NCBI GenBank assembly: GCA_049999805.1
Contig: JBNGIO010005428.1
Span: 36,479-93,858, forward strand
Direction of reading: 5' to 3'
Length of the DNA: 57,380 nt
DNA from: Folioceros fuciformis
Taxonomy: Eukaryota; Anthocerotophyta; Anthocerotopsida; Anthocerotales
The notes under the pieces: model-generated
Seen by the model: only the letters and a program-made list of their open reading frames with translations
Databases searched by the model: none
Told to the model about the DNA's origin: nothing
Shown here: one piece after another, positions 1 through 8,997 of the stretch
Layout: each line of letters begins with the position of its first letter
How positions within the stretch are numbered: position 1 is the first letter of the stretch
Made by a program: the position numbers and the translations under genes

Positions 1-197
1 AGCATTAGGTGGCTGCGAGTGTGAGGAGTGCCTTAGCTAGTTTTCAAATGAGCATTAGGTGGCTGCGAGTGTGAGGAGTGCCTTAGCTAGTTTTCAAATG
101 AGCATTAGGTGGCTGCGAGTGTGAGGAGTGCCTTAGCTAGTTTTCAAATGAGCATTAGGTGGCTGCGAGTGTGAGGAGTGCCTTAGCTAGTTTTCAA
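1..197. repeat. 50-bp tandem repeat, four copies
   Basis: A 50-bp unit beginning AGCATTAGGTGGCTGCGAGT starts at 1, 51, 101 and 151. The first three copies are identical; the fourth breaks off near 197. The array probably continues beyond the left edge. No coding potential is seen, and there are no spacers, so it is a minisatellite. Confidence 0.95.
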
Positions 198-375
198 CTA
201 CAGGTGCCTCCATAGATTCAAGAAATATCATGCACTTGGAGATGAAAACATGCTGGAGGCACAAGCAACTAGAAGCTGCCCTCCAACCAATTTGTGGTTG
301 TAGGTGCCCTTGCAAGCCTTCAAATAGGCACGCGCATGGATGCTCTCTCATAGCTATCCATAGGCCCCTGTGAAG

Positions 376-614
376 GCCTATGTGCACAATGAGTGTGGTG
401 TAGACTTCAAACTAAGCAACTCTAAGTAGCCTATGTACACAATGAGTGTGGTGTAGACTTCAAACTAAGCAACTCTAAGTAGCCTATGTGCACAATGAGT
501 GTGGTGTAGACTTCAAACTAAGCAACTCTAAGTAGTGAGTGAGTGTGAGCGCGGTTTGTGGTGTAGACTTTAGACTAAGCAACTCTAAGTAGTGAGTGAG
601 TGTGAGAGCGCGGT
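376..614. repeat. 53-bp tandem repeat with a diverged tail
   Basis: A 53-bp unit starting GCCTATGTGCACAATGAGTG occurs at 376, 429 and 482 with about one mismatch. It is followed by a shortened variant in which the core GTGGTGTAGACTT..AGACTAAGCAACTCTAAGTA recurs, flanked on each side by AGTGAGTGAGTGTGAG (about 533 and 591). It is a second minisatellite, unrelated in sequence to the one at 1-197. Confidence 0.9.
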
Positions 615-735
615 CATGATTCATACATGTTGGTTTTTCTGCCTAGCAATGTGTCTTCTTTGGCATGCCATAACACACATGAGCACCCATTTAAGAAGCC
701 TTGATACTATGCTCCTCATCCATGTAGGCCTATTG

Positions 736-813
736 CTCTAGTAGCTGCTTAATCAAATAGTTGTCCCTCTACCTCTCTAGTAGCTACTTAATCAAATAGT
801 TGTCCCTCCACCT
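736..813. repeat. 39-bp imperfect direct repeat
   Basis: CTCTAGTAGCTGCTTAATCA at 736 recurs with one change at 775, giving a two-copy direct repeat of period 39 bp. Nothing coding is recognisable around it. Confidence 0.8.
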
Positions 814-814
814 C

Positions 815-1616
815 CACAATCGTGTCCAAGCTTTCTTCCTACTATTAACCTCTATTTGGGCCACCTTTCTCTCTCCCTTAGCATTCCCTTCCAAGGGCAT
901 GATTGAGAAGGGCACCATGGAGAAGGATGCAACCTCCTATACGACATTATGCTTATGTAGCTCGTTGTCACAACCTCCAAAGCTAAAGATGTGCTATACT
1001 GGGCTCTATCTTCTAACGAAATGGTCCATGAAACACACATTCTAGATTTCTCCTCACACAACCACCACCACTTCACTCGCTTTTCATGCAAAGGGATGTA
1101 TTTATGAGTACCATGAACCTTTGTTCAAGTATGTAGCTTCATTCCATTCCAACTCAACACAACACGCGTATGCCACTTCAACAACAGAACCCTGCATTAC
1201 CCATCATTTAAGGATTCGTCAGCCGGGTGAGATATGCAGTTTCTTCACCACCGACGGCCCGGATCATCCTCAGAACAGATGTACTCTATGCCCACCTTGA
1301 GATAGCATGAACAATGACGACAGGTTCACGTGCCAATCTAGAGGCAAGACAACGGGTCCACTCCCACTCGGGACACGGAGATCAGCTCGCACCGGGCAAG
1401 CAATAGGTCAGCCACAACACCGAGAAGACGTCCACACCGTAAAGCCGCACGCCTCCTCTCAAGCCTGGGTTGCAGCAGCTCTCACTACGCATACGCTTCA
1501 CTTCCACAGGGAACAACTTTCGTACAGGACTGCACATGCACAGGCCCAGACAAAGCTCATCCACTTGCTGCCAAAATAATTGGTTTTAGTGACCTGGGGG
1601 ATGGTAGGGATGATAG
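815..1616. other. Upstream region of the first PPR gene, no gene seen
   Basis: Only short overlapping reading frames without family signatures are present on either strand. The stretch just before 1617 is the likely 5' UTR and promoter of the PPR gene; I see no distinctive promoter element. Confidence 0.5.
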
Positions 1617-4600
1617 ATGCCGGATGTGAGCCGCGGGGTTGAGCGGTGTTCAACTACCCAAGGGATGGCCTCCACCATCCCGTTGACAGCGAAATGGCAG
1701 AGTGTTTGCACCAGCAAGGGGTCCGATATCGGGGATTCGTCCATACTCAAGAGTCTGTGTGAGGAGGGCCGTTTGGATAAGGCACTGGAAACTTTGTTCC
1801 AGGTGGATCTGCAAGTCAGCGTACCTTCGGTCCAGACTTACAGGTATATTCTGCAGGCATGCTCGAAGAATAGAGCTCTGCTTCAGGCCAAACAAGTCCT
1901 ACTTCATATCAAGCGGAGTGGGCTGGCTTCGGATGTGTTTTTGGGAGAATCTGTGGTCAGCACGCTCGTCAAGTGTGGAGGCCTTGCAGATGCCATGCGA
2001 GAGTTCACTTTGTTGTCCAGACGTAGTGTCTTCCCGTGGAATGAGATCATAGCAGGGTTCGCGAAATCTGGACAGGGCCAGCAAGCTCTGAGGCTTTATC
2101 AGCAGATGTTGGAGGAAGGTGTGAAGCCAAACAAGTACACCTTTCTCAGCCTTGTGAAATCCTGCAGCAGCTTGGGAGAGCTGAAGCGGATACATGCTGA
2201 TGCTTTCAAGTACAGATGTGAGTCGGATGTGTTCGTTGGAAACACTCTCATTCACAAGTACGCAAGCTGTGGGAGCATCTCAGATGCTTGTCGTGTGTTC
2301 AATTCGCTGCCGGATCGCACTGTAGTCTCATGGAATGCCATGCTCGCCGGATATGCAGAGCAAGGCCAGGCTGAGAAAGCTTGGGAGCTCTATGGCCGGA
2401 TGCAAGCGGAAGGTGTCACTCCCAATGAAAGGACCTTTGTGAGCGTGCTTAAAGCATGTAGCAGCCTCGCGGACAGAGAGGCGGGCAGAGCTGTGGGTGG
2501 GAGGATGTTGAAACTTGAGACGCTGAAGAAGGGGAGAACTGTGTGTGACAAAGTTGAGAAGATCGGGTCTAAGCCAGATGTGTATGTTGCGTCTGCTGTG
2601 GTGAGTATGTATGCAAGCTGTGGTAGCATTGTGGATGCAAGGAATGCATTTGATGCATTGCCCCGACGTGATGCAGTGCTATGGAATGCCATGATTGCAG
2701 GGTATGCCGACCAGGAAGAAGGTGATGAATCTTTGCGGCTTTACTCCCGGATGCAACAAGAGGGCGTTAGTCCAAACATGCGGACTTATGTTAGCCTTCT
2801 CAAAGCCTGCAGCAGCCTTGCATCCAGTGAAGCAAGCACTCGTATAGATGGGCAATTGATCAAGGTGCAGTCCCTTCAGAAGGGGAGGGCTCTAGTTGAT
2901 GCGGTTGTCAGCGAAGGCTATGAATCGAACGTGTTTGTCCGTAGCGCCCTTGTAAGCATGTATGCAAGCTGTGGGAGTGTGGTGGATGCTCGCCAGGTTT
3001 TTGACACCTTGTCTGAGCATGATGTTGTGACATACAATGCGATGATGGCAGGGTATGCGGAACATGAACAGGGTGAGAAAGCAGTACAACTTTATTACAA
3101 GATGCAAGAGGAAGGGCTGAGACCTAATGACAGGACATTTGTGAGTGTGCTCACAGCATGCAGTAGCCTTGCTGACAAGGAAGCAAGCAAGCTCGTGGAC
3201 GGGAAACGAGTCAAAGTGGAGTCACTTAAGCAGGGGAAGGCCATATACAACGATGTTGTGCAAGGGGGTTTTGAATCGGATGTGTTCGTTGGTAGCAGTG
3301 CCCTGCACATGTTTGCAAGTTGCGGGAAGATTGAGGATGCACGCCATATCTTTGACAATTTGTCCGTGCGCAATGTGGTGTCTTGGAATGCAATGATTGA
3401 AGGTTATGCCGAGCAAGAACAAGGAGATGCAGCTTTGCTGCTGTATTCTCAAATGCGTGAAGGGGGGTTAATGCCTAACGAAAGGACCTTTGTGAGTGTA
3501 CTCACAGCATGTAGTAGCCTGGCAGACAAGGAAGGTATCACTCTTTTGGGTGAGGAGTCTGTGAAAGTGGAGTCTCTGCGAAAAGGAAGGGCAGTCCACG
3601 ATGAGATAGTCCGCATGGGCTATGCCTCAGATGCGTTCGTTAGCACCTCCGTCATTCACATGTATGCAAGTTGCGGTAGTATCAAGGAGGCAAGGCATGT
3701 GTTTGATAATTTGTCTGAACGTCGTGTGGTGTCATGGAATGCTATGATCGCAGGTTATGCTGACCAAGAACAGGGTGACGAGGCTCTAGAGGTGTATGCT
3801 CAAATGCAGGCATGTGATGTGAAACCTGATGAGAGAACGTTTGTCTGCATCCTGAGAGCTTGCAGTAACTCTGGCGCCCTGGACTTATGCCGTCAGATCT
3901 ATCAGGATAGGGTTGATTATGGATTGGAGTGGAATGTTGTGGTTGCAACTGCTTTCATCCATGCATATGGGAAATGTGGAAGCATGGTGGATGCGCAGCA
4001 GTTGTTTGACTCGTTGCCCGACCCTGACGCAATAGCATGGAGTGCATTGGTGGCAGGATATGCACGACAGGGCGAGTGTGGAAAGTGCTTCGAGTGTTTT
4101 GAGCGGATGCTACAGGCAGACATGGAGCCAAATGGAGTCATATTTGTGTCACTCATTTCAGCATGCAGCCATTCTGGCATGGTGGACAGAGGCCTTGGAT
4201 ACTTCGAAACCATGACAAGAGATCATGGCATCTCTCCAGGACTTGACCACTATGCATGCATGGTAGACCTCCTTGGCCGTGCAGGTCTCTTCGGCAAGGC
4301 TGAAGCGCTTCTCTCAAGTATGCCCATGGAGCCTGATCTGACAGTTTGGTTGTCTCTGCTAGGAGCCTGCCAAAAGTACGGCAATGTGGAGCTAGGCAAA
4401 CAGGCCTTCGAGTGCTCAATACGTCTGGAGCCGAAACATGCATCACCATATGTGTTGATGGCAAACATCTACTCCCAAGCTGGCATGTGGGAGCGAGCCA
4501 AGGAGATCCATGACCTCAGACAACGAACAGGTGCCCGCAAGAAACCTGGGCAGAGTTGGATCGAATATGAGCAGAAGGTGCATTTGTTTAGGGTCGGAGA

Positions 4601-4700
4601 CAGCACGAGCAAACGTGTCACTGACATGCTCGAAGAACTAAGCTCTCAGATGGGCTGCGACATGGAGTCCACGGTAGCTCTGTCTGCAACGCCTCTGTGA
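1617..4700 (+). CDS. PLS-class PPR protein with E-type C-terminus, intronless
   Basis: An uninterrupted frame of 1027 codons made almost entirely of pentatricopeptide repeats of the P-L-S type, with recurring VSWNAMIAGYA, PNERTFVSVL and SMYASCGSI-like motifs. Such proteins bind organelle RNA, one base per repeat, and usually act in C-to-U editing or processing in plastids or mitochondria. The C-terminus has the E1/E2 signature (LLGRAGLFGKAEALL, WLSLLGACQ, YVLMANIYSQAGMWERA, KKPGQSWIE, VHLFRVGD) but ends without a DYW deaminase domain, so an editing role would need a DYW partner in trans. Four central modules share an exact 117-residue period and carry a 17-18-residue insertion after CSSLA ending KVES or similar. 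An alternative start is Met at 1665. I see no clear targeting peptide, and the organelle is unknown. Confidence 0.93.
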   Translation: MPDVSRGVERCSTTQGMASTIPLTAKWQSVCTSKGSDIGDSSILKSLCEEGRLDKALETLFQVDLQVSVPSVQTYRYILQACSKNRALLQAKQVLLHIKRSGLASDVFLGESVVSTLVKCGGLADAMREFTLLSRRSVFPWNEIIAGFAKSGQGQQALRLYQQMLEEGVKPNKYTFLSLVKSCSSLGELKRIHADAFKYRCESDVFVGNTLIHKYASCGSISDACRVFNSLPDRTVVSWNAMLAGYAEQGQAEKAWELYGRMQAEGVTPNERTFVSVLKACSSLADREAGRAVGGRMLKLETLKKGRTVCDKVEKIGSKPDVYVASAVVSMYASCGSIVDARNAFDALPRRDAVLWNAMIAGYADQEEGDESLRLYSRMQQEGVSPNMRTYVSLLKACSSLASSEASTRIDGQLIKVQSLQKGRALVDAVVSEGYESNVFVRSALVSMYASCGSVVDARQVFDTLSEHDVVTYNAMMAGYAEHEQGEKAVQLYYKMQEEGLRPNDRTFVSVLTACSSLADKEASKLVDGKRVKVESLKQGKAIYNDVVQGGFESDVFVGSSALHMFASCGKIEDARHIFDNLSVRNVVSWNAMIEGYAEQEQGDAALLLYSQMREGGLMPNERTFVSVLTACSSLADKEGITLLGEESVKVESLRKGRAVHDEIVRMGYASDAFVSTSVIHMYASCGSIKEARHVFDNLSERRVVSWNAMIAGYADQEQGDEALEVYAQMQACDVKPDERTFVCILRACSNSGALDLCRQIYQDRVDYGLEWNVVVATAFIHAYGKCGSMVDAQQLFDSLPDPDAIAWSALVAGYARQGECGKCFECFERMLQADMEPNGVIFVSLISACSHSGMVDRGLGYFETMTRDHGISPGLDHYACMVDLLGRAGLFGKAEALLSSMPMEPDLTVWLSLLGACQKYGNVELGKQAFECSIRLEPKHASPYVLMANIYSQAGMWERAKEIHDLRQRTGARKKPGQSWIEYEQKVHLFRVGDSTSKRVTDMLEELSSQMGCDMESTVALSATPL
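2470..3875 (+). repeat. 351-bp coding tandem modules inside the PPR gene
   Basis: The same codon of the CSSLA-(D/S)-x-E motif falls at 2472, 2823, 3174 and 3525, exactly 351 bp (117 codons) apart. Each module has one insert-bearing segment (KxESLxxGR), one SMYASCGSI-like motif, one NAMIAGYA motif and one RTFVSVLxAC motif. DNA similarity between neighbours is high, which points to repeated unequal exchange within the gene. Confidence 0.9.
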
Positions 4701-5171
4701 GCGCCCTCGCATTCTTTTGCTCTCTGGTGGAGATCAATGTTCGGGTGGGCCGATAACAGGACCTCCTGGCGTAGTTGGTGCATTCGTCATGCTCCAATTG
4801 CCGCCGTGCAACTTCCGCGTGGAGTTTCCGTCTTCCTTGTAAGCATCCGTCAAGCCCCACATTTACCCTATTTTTCAGTTATGTTGAGGTCAGCAGACGC
4901 CGGTCCGTAAACATGCCCATAAGTCTTCAACCGGACGAATGTATACTGGTGAAAACTTGCAGTTCTTGTTCTTGGATGCGCTGTCTCTCGATTAGGATTG
5001 TTTGCATTGAGACGGATGTAGTTGCTGTCGTTCGTATAGATTTCTGCGTTGTTATGTACTCCGTGTCTGACGCGGCGTGCCTGCTCGCAGTCTTGTTTAG
5101 GTTGTGTACGCCTCGACGTCTGATAGGAGTGTTTCCAAATCTGGAATGATCTGGAGTGACATTGGCTGACG
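4701..5171. other. Intergenic, PPR 3' end to DRB promoter
   Basis: No supported coding region. The last bases before 5172 (GTGTTTCCAAATCTGGA at about 5129) resemble the 5' flank of the second DRB gene (GTGTTTCCAGATCTGGA at about 14500), so the paralogous block includes part of the 5' UTR. Confidence 0.5.
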
Positions 5172-5920
5172 ATGTTCAAGAATCGGTTGCAAGAATATAC
5201 ACAGAAAGCTTCGCTGCCGTCTCCCTTGTACGGGTTTATCAAGGACGGAGCTCCTCATCAGCCTCGCTTTAAAGCTACCGTAAGCGTGAACGGGGTCAGT
5301 TATGAGAGTGCTCCTGGTCATACCAACCTCAAATCCGCGGAGCAGGCTGCCGCCAAAGTAGCGCTTGAGCACCTTCAGGGAGGTAGTGGAGTCACATCTG
5401 CCCCCGTGGTATGTTGCATCATTGTCGCGCAGTTGCGTGGTATATTTTTTTCTGTCTGAGCTGAGCCTCCTAATTGCATTGAACTCTGGGAGCCTGTGAT
5501 ATGGTCGCGTATAATAGGCGTTCTCTCGAGATAGTGCTTGAAGTCCTTACTCCAGTGAATGCTTGCATCTACTTGCAGTTCGAATCCGGTCTTTACAAGT
5601 CTCTCTTACAAGAACACTTACAGAAGGCCAAATTGCCCTTGCCCGTGTACGTCCTACTGGAGACGGATAAAGGGCTGTTCACGGCTACCGTCGAAATTGG
5701 CGGGGTTAAGTACCGTGGACCGGTAGCCAGGAGCAGGAAGGAAGCTAAAATCCAGGCCGCTCGAGCTGCAGTTCTTGCAATCCAAAGTATAGCGGGCAAG
5801 TTCCCGCCGTTTTTCGATTTCGTGGTGTTTCCTTCGCTTTTTCTGCGGAACTTATGGTTTCCTTGCTCGTCTTGCTCAGCTTCTTCCGGTGAAGCAGGAG
5901 CTTATTATGGCATGGACTGA
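5172..5920 (+). CDS. DRB-like protein with two dsRNA-binding motifs, short form
   Basis: Exon 1 (5172-5408) encodes a first dsRBM starting MFKNRLQEYTQKASLPSPLY and containing PRFKATVSVNG and SAEQAAAKVALEHL. Exon 2 (from 5579) encodes a second dsRBM (GLYKSLLQEHLQKAKLPLPV, FTATVEIGGVKY, KEAKIQAARAAVLAIQ). This is the layout of plant DRB proteins (HYL1/DRB1-DRB5), which bind duplex RNA and assist Dicer-like enzymes. After the second motif the frame stays open through 5796-5879, which looks like an intron with a GC donor (GG|GCAAGT) and an AG acceptor. Its length is a multiple of three, so both forms end at the same stop at 5918. Either way the tail is only about 14-42 residues, against roughly 270 in the paralogue at 14559. 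Confidence 0.85.
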
Positions 5921-6930
5921 CAAGGGCTTGTGTGGGTAGGAGTGCACTGACATAAGAAGGATTCGTTCATAGATATCCATTATTTAGCATATTAAATTTA
6001 TACATAAATAGATATTATGATATTATATATGTAAATGTATGTGTAGCAAGGGCGGAGAAATAGCATTATTGGACTCCCGCTTCTGCATCTACAAATCCTA
6101 CATCATATGCCAGGACTGATGGCGATGGTAGGTGGTAGCATGTGGAGGCTTTGACGCACTGCAATTCGTGCGAGGATGACTGGGTCGTGACCTATGCAAC
6201 CAGCACCTCAGCCCGGTATGTAGCTCCACTCGTTCCACTGATGTGGGGCCTGGGGCCACCTCACGTCGTTCCTCACTCGTAACCATCCGGCTTTCATGCC
6301 ATGTCCTGGAATGCATGGGCCCAGCGGCATTCCACACCACATGCATCAACATTGTACAAGCGATTTAGGGCTTCAACAGGGCTTGACACAGTCACTACCC
6401 CACATTTGTGGCAGAAGGATGCCGGTGCGTCGGGCAATGACGGTATTATTCAGTGGCTGACGGAGAGGAGTGCACAGGAAAGCTGGGAAGAGCTAGAGTG
6501 AGCACAAGCATACTGTGAAGAACATATTTGAATGATCGACGACACTCGCACACGGCAAGTATCAAGCATGTGAGCCGGGATGACAGCGAAAGAGCTGAAA
6601 TTCTCAAGTGTGCCGCAGGCGGCAATTTCGATTCTGAACTGCGGCTTGGCGGGAATATCGCGGCTCCTCCAATGCCAAGACGGAGCTACATTTTGAATTA
6701 AGGGGATGGACCGGCGGCAAAACGAGGTGTCTTGAATGACGGAGTCTGCTCCCTAGGTACAGATTCCGTCTCTGACACATTTTGTGCCGTTTCAAACGCT
6801 TTCTTTGGCCACCTCCTTCCTAGTTTCAGCGATTATATTGAGTTTTCCGTCTTTCGCCTGGAGGCCATTCCCGCCCGAACGAGAGGTCTTCAAGAGTGCA
6901 AGGGAGGGGCCCCGGTGGCTTGACGCCTCC
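5921..6930. other. Intergenic with a short AT-rich stretch
   Basis: A run of TATA-rich sequence lies at about 5985-6040. Small frames on both strands (around 6098-6352 and 6301-6501) carry no recognisable domain. The part next to 6931 probably holds the promoter and 5' UTR of the F-box gene. The frame of that gene is open upstream of its first ATG, but only from a GTG at 6784. Confidence 0.45.
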
Positions 6931-8301
6931 ATGGCAATGGTGAGGAGCTGGGACGAAATGAGTGTGGATGAGATCTGCAGCGACGAGAGGTGGACGGATG
7001 GCTTGATGTTCAAGCTTTGTGTTTTGGAAGGAGACTTGAGGGAGGTGCCAACCCCAAAGGCGGCCCCGTCAGCTGGGTGGGATTGCCGGAGGATGGATGG
7101 GGCTCTGTGGGCCTTGCTGCCCAGAGAGATCCTGGAGAATAGGATTCTCATGATGCTTCCCGTAGCAAGTAAATGTCGGTTCCGGGCTGTGTGCAAGGAG
7201 TGGCGGCGACTCTTGTCATCCTCTCAGGCTTTCCTTACTGCATCACCGTCGATGATTTGCTCTCTGGAGATGAGGCCAGCAGAGGAGGAGAACAAGGACG
7301 CTGATGAAAGTGTTTACTGGGACAGAGTGAGCAGATTGAAGCTGTGGGAGCTTTTGGAGAGCTGCAGGCCGCTGGCACAATTGGATGTCCCCTGTGTCGA
7401 TATGCAGGATGGGCTGATCTGTGTGGTTGATGCCCGTGCCGTGATGTCCCCTCAGAGCACAAACATCTGGGTTGTGAATCCGATGAATAACTCGCATAGA
7501 TTGTTGCCCAAGTGCGGGGCCACGTTCCCCAATCTGGAGAGGTGGAAGGTGAAGGTCCTGGTGGACAGGTTTCCGGGATCGGGGTTCCGTGTCCTCCTCA
7601 TGGGAAGATGCCGTCTTCAAGGGTTGTTCAGGGGAAGGCGGTTGCCAATAACTCTCGAGTCAGCCCTGTGCAGGGTGCTTAGCTATTCCTCCCAGACAGA
7701 TCGGTGGGAGCTGTTTTCCGCAGAGCGTCTGGAGGAAGGGTGCATTTTGGCTTGTGACTGGGTTGTGCAGGATGGAGTACTGTACTCCTTCTGTGACAGA
7801 ATGGACACTATAAATCTGTATACTCTGGAGGAAGGCACGGTGAAGTGCATAGCCCGAGTGGCGCTGGTGCAGGACACAGTCAACCTCACCTGCCCTAGTC
7901 GCAGGGTGGTAGGGCTCGTAGCCCACCTGGACGATATCTACGTGGTTAGAGGGTTTTCCGGGTACGCTAGTGCCCAGGGTGTGGTTGGGATCTGGCAGCT
8001 GGACAAGTCGGAGCTCAAGTGGAAGCACATATCTTCTGCTCCCGAAGCGTTGGTGGAGGGATCGGGCGGAAACGGCGACGATTGCGAAGTGAGCTATATG
8101 ATGTTCAGCAGCATGGGAGACTACATCCTGCTGGAATTTTCGGTGGTGTGCCAGACCGCAACAGGCTATTGGTCAAGGAAGTGGTTTGCGTATCATATCC
8201 CTGACCAGTCCTGGCATGACATCTCCACTTTTTGCACGAAGGACAGGGTTGAGCTTGACGCTCATTCCCTTTTTGTACCCAGATTTGATCTGTTTGTGTA
8301 G
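6931..8301 (+). CDS. F-box protein (F-box/kelch-like), intronless
   Basis: A single-exon frame of 456 codons from the first ATG at 6931. An F-box lies near residues 62-105 (LPREILENRILMMLPV, CRFRAVCKEWRRLLSSSQAF), the segment that binds SKP1 in SCF ubiquitin ligases. The C-terminal part has repeated aromatic and glycine motifs (INIWVVNP-like, RVLSYSSQTDRWELF, GIWQLDKSELKWKHI) typical of the kelch/FBA-like substrate domains of plant F-box proteins such as the F-box only protein 6 type. The substrate cannot be predicted. The N-terminal 60 residues are poorly conserved in appearance and the start is chosen only as the first ATG. Confidence 0.8.
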   Translation: MAMVRSWDEMSVDEICSDERWTDGLMFKLCVLEGDLREVPTPKAAPSAGWDCRRMDGALWALLPREILENRILMMLPVASKCRFRAVCKEWRRLLSSSQAFLTASPSMICSLEMRPAEEENKDADESVYWDRVSRLKLWELLESCRPLAQLDVPCVDMQDGLICVVDARAVMSPQSTNIWVVNPMNNSHRLLPKCGATFPNLERWKVKVLVDRFPGSGFRVLLMGRCRLQGLFRGRRLPITLESALCRVLSYSSQTDRWELFSAERLEEGCILACDWVVQDGVLYSFCDRMDTINLYTLEEGTVKCIARVALVQDTVNLTCPSRRVVGLVAHLDDIYVVRGFSGYASAQGVVGIWQLDKSELKWKHISSAPEALVEGSGGNGDDCEVSYMMFSSMGDYILLEFSVVCQTATGYWSRKWFAYHIPDQSWHDISTFCTKDRVELDAHSLFVPRFDLFV

Positions 8302-8997
8302 ATAGTTTAGGCTTGCGCAGCTGTGGCCGGTTTTGCTGGAAGTCGGTTTCCACATACAGTACGCACCGAACAGTAGTTTAGGCCTGGGTAAACGTGGCAG
8401 GTTTTGTTGGTCTGTGTCCAGCGCTGGTTCCTGCCGGCCAGCTTAGCTGTGCAAGCTGTGTAGGTTTGACAATTCTTTCGTTTCTAATGTCCAAGTATGG
8501 AAACAGCAATTCTGTGATTCTTTGACGGTCTCCTTCAGGAGACCAATCGTGGGCTCGTCATCATGAATTTGGATGTTGTATTAGCGGGCGCTAGTCAAAT
8601 GCCGGGAAGGAGGAGGTGGCGGCGGTGATGTAGGCAGTGCGCGTTGCGCGTGGGGCCCCCACGTCGAGATGTGACGGAGAGATGTGACGTCTGGCACGAG
8701 AACCGGTGAATGGCTACTTTAGGAGCACGTGATGCAGAAGGCGGGCGGATGGGCTAGGATCCAGCCAAGCAAGGCCCAAATGGCCGATGCGCTGGCCGCC
8801 AGGGAACTCCCCGTCTCACTTGCTTCAATCCTTCCTTGTCGGCTTGTTTTTTTATTGGGCGGCCAAGGCCTGGCTTGGGGAGGGTGGTGTCGGTCGGGAC
8901 GCCGCGTCCCTTTCCTGCCTCTGCCCGACGTGGTGGTGTCGGTGCTGCATCCTGCACTTGCTGTTGTTGTTGTTGTTGTGTTTGCCGGGTCAGTGAG
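8302..8997. other. Intergenic between two F-box genes
   Basis: No coding region is supported. The stretch holds the 3' UTR of the upstream gene and a GC-rich segment (8590-8990) ending in a GTT trinucleotide run at about 8961-8978, just before the ATG at 8998. A long antisense frame (8719-9936) crosses here, but it is low-complexity Pro/Arg/Ser and looks non-coding. Confidence 0.45.

Noticed and set aside
1-197. Regular direct repeats resembling a CRISPR array
   Set aside because: Units are contiguous 50-bp copies without variable spacers, and the genome is a plant nuclear one.
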